Of a DNA stretch of 57,480 nt, positions 56,143 to 57,480 are shown piece after piece. The DNA comes from Lineolata rhizophorae. Its lineage: Eukaryota > Ascomycota > Dothideomycetes > Lineolatales > Lineolataceae. The notes under the pieces are model-generated. The model was not told the origin of the DNA, did no database searches, and saw only the letters and a list, made by a program, of their open reading frames with translations. Numbering within the stretch: position 1 is the stretch's first letter; every line of letters begins with the position of its first letter. A program made the translations under genes and the position numbers. Location of the stretch: assembly GCA_010093515.1 (NCBI GenBank), contig MU001702.1:196738-254217 (forward strand), read 5' to 3'.

Positions 56143-56782
56143 CTACTCGGTTTGGGGAACCGAAACCGACAAATCAAGCAACCCGATGTAGTTCTTCAGT
56201 AGTTCCCGCTTTGCGGGGAGGGTCTGATCGGTGCGCAGCTCTAGTGCTCTTAGGACGGGATCGATAGCGGCGCTGTTCATGGACATGATATTGCCGGCCT
56301 TCTGGGGGAAGCCAGGAATAGGCTCGTTCGTCAACGGTGTGTGTAGGGGCATAAGGTTGGTATCGCGGTGCCGTACGGTCGCGTTCCAGGTGCGGGCTCT
56401 GTTGTTGTAGTCGCTGTGTAGCCCGGCAAGTCAGCGTGCAGAAAGCAAGCAGTATGTCCTGCGTAGATTGTACTCGCAGGGCCTTTAGCATGCGGCGGTT
56501 CCTCTGGTCCATCTGGTCGATCTTCTGGTTGAGCGCCTCAAACCTCTGGTCGACGCTGACAGAGAGGGTATTGATCTTCTGATCTACGTTGTTGGAGAGG
56601 GCATCGATGCGGCCCGAGAGCTGAGCGACCGCTTGCGTAAGCTGCTGGATGCTCTCCAATATGCGGCCGCCTTCATCTATAACCGGAAGGTTGGCGAGCT
56701 TGCTTAGCTCGGTGCCGATGTCGCGCGTCGCGCGATTTAGGATAGCAAAGTCCGGTCTCGCGTAAGCATCCGGAGCAGCCAT
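56143..56782 (-). CDS. Small coiled-coil protein of a fungal family, unknown function
   Basis: Minus-strand exons 56782-56478 and 56413-56143, 191 aa. From MAAPDAYARPDFAIL the protein passes into a coiled coil (RILESIQQLTQAVAQLSGRI, NVDQKINTLSVSVDQRFEAL, KIDQMDQRNRRMLKAL). The second exon has YNNRARTWNATVRHRDTNLM and later IPGFP and ALELRTDQTLPAKRELLKNY, a pattern seen in a group of fungal proteins of unknown role. No GT donor allows these parts to join in frame. A GC donor (GCGAGT at 56477) with acceptor CACAG at 56414 does, with a CTGAC branch site, giving a 64-bp GC-AG intron. Reading through instead gives a 229-aa frame with an Arg/Pro/Gln-rich tail that looks non-native. Confidence 0.65.
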
Positions 56783-57437
56783 GGCTGCAGGCGTTGACAA
56801 GTGTAGATAATGGCGTTGGGACAAGATGGCGGGAGCTGATGCAGAGATAGAGAGATGGAACACGGATACTAAGGACGTGTAGAGTTGAAGTGTGTTGTAT
56901 TGGAAAGAGAATAGCGAAGCACAGAAAAGGTATACGCATTATAATGCAAACATTACCCTTAGATTGTAGCTAGCGTGCCTAGACTCGCTTACGTTGCCCC
57001 ATGTAATTCGGCCCGACCGACGCGTATAGGGGGGTACAAGTACAGGCTAATACCCCCCTTTGCTAATAAGGCTTGCTTAGGTCTAATGTAAGGGGCTGCG
57101 CAGAGGTTGCCGGTGCCTGGTAACAGGATTGTATTCGATAAGGAGCCGAAAGGCTCTCGGATAGAGTTTTCTACCTAGCAGAGGATCGGAGGTATTCAAC
57201 CCCGATCCGAAGTCTTACCGAAGGTTCCACCGAGGATCTACCTGGGCTCTAGCCCATTACATCTAAAACCCCTAAATCAAATACTACTTTACCCTTATAG
57301 TTAGTAAACATAAAAACAGCAGGTAAGCACAAAAATTATAAGTCTTTTATAAGTTTCTTTTATAATTAGAGTTAATATTTATTAATAGGCTAAGTAAGAC
57401 CTTATTATACTTTACTCTTTAGTAGGGTAATTAAATC
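56783..57437. other. Promoter and AT-rich repeat body at right terminus
   Basis: The promoter of the coiled-coil gene, then from about 57240 AT-rich sequence (TTATAAGTCTTTTATAAG and similar) that borders the right terminal repeat, mirroring the left end. No gene seen. Confidence 0.4.
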
Positions 57438-57480
57438 TAACGTGTAGCACCCCCTGGTCGGTCAGACCCCCTGGTCGGTC
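57438..57480. repeat. 17-bp-period tandem repeat at right terminus, inverted relative to the left
   Basis: CTAACGTG at 57438-57445 is followed by TAG and the 17-bp unit ACCCCCTGGTCGGTCAG (57449-57465), then a second unit cut by the window end at 15 bases. Read on the minus strand this is the same arrangement as at 45-90: doubled 17-bp unit, CCAGGGGGTG core, three-base spacer, CACGTTAG, AT-rich interior. Confidence 0.7.

Noticed and set aside
1-57480. A Starship-like giant transposon spanning the window
   Set aside because: The ends are inverted repeats, but no DUF3435 tyrosine-recombinase captain or transposase was seen, and most of the interior is conserved housekeeping genes. A contig broken in two copies of a repeat explains the ends more simply.

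Overview
This window is nuclear DNA of a filamentous ascomycete (Pezizomycotina). The evidence is many short introns of 50-160 bp with GTANGT-type donors and CTAAC/CTGAC branch points, strong G/C bias at codon third positions, and a set of conserved fungal housekeeping genes. The class cannot be fixed from sequence alone. No tRNA, rRNA or CRISPR array was seen.

Layout. 1-830: AT-rich repeat terminus and the promoter of an F-box-like gene (824-2534). 2.5-12 kb: sulfite reductase alpha subunit MET10, a four-helix MARVEL-type membrane protein on the minus strand, and a PNPOx-like/ferredoxin-reductase fusion. 12-21 kb: a repeat-bearing spacer, an SNF2-family ATPase, a 75-aa membrane protein whose stop sits in a TGA-CTA readthrough context, and FMP52. 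21-30 kb: a degraded gene, a C31/A26 homopolymer junction, the ataxin-10 homologue CTR86, then an AT-richer accessory stretch with a broken HET-domain gene and other gene debris. 30-39 kb: a dynamin-family GTPase, GDP-mannose pyrophosphorylase A (GMPPA) and a patatin-like protein that lacks the usual nucleophile serine. 39-44 kb: a C3HC zinc-finger protein, the PAP phosphatase MET22/HAL2 and mitochondrial ribosomal protein uL6m. 44-57 kb: a karyogamy protein (KAR5/Tht1), a low-complexity protein, a TAPT1/EMP65 membrane protein, a RING protein and a coiled-coil protein with a probable GC-AG intron. The right end is a second, inverted copy of the terminus seen at the left.

The genes are separately transcribed and do not form a metabolic cluster. 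MET10 and MET22 both serve sulfate assimilation but lie about 34 kb apart. Several pairs share short divergent promoters (C3HC/MET22, TAPT1/RING, MARVEL/PNPOx). The only neighbourhood with an accessory flavour is 21-39 kb, with HET, patatin and dynamin families and visible gene decay.

Exon boundaries were worked out by hand from splice signals and reading-frame continuity. Genes with exact frame closure across all exons are given higher confidence. The strongest leads for follow-up are the TGA-CTA extension at 19147, the inverted 17-bp-period termini at both window ends, the HET relic with three in-frame stops, and the patatin with an altered active site.
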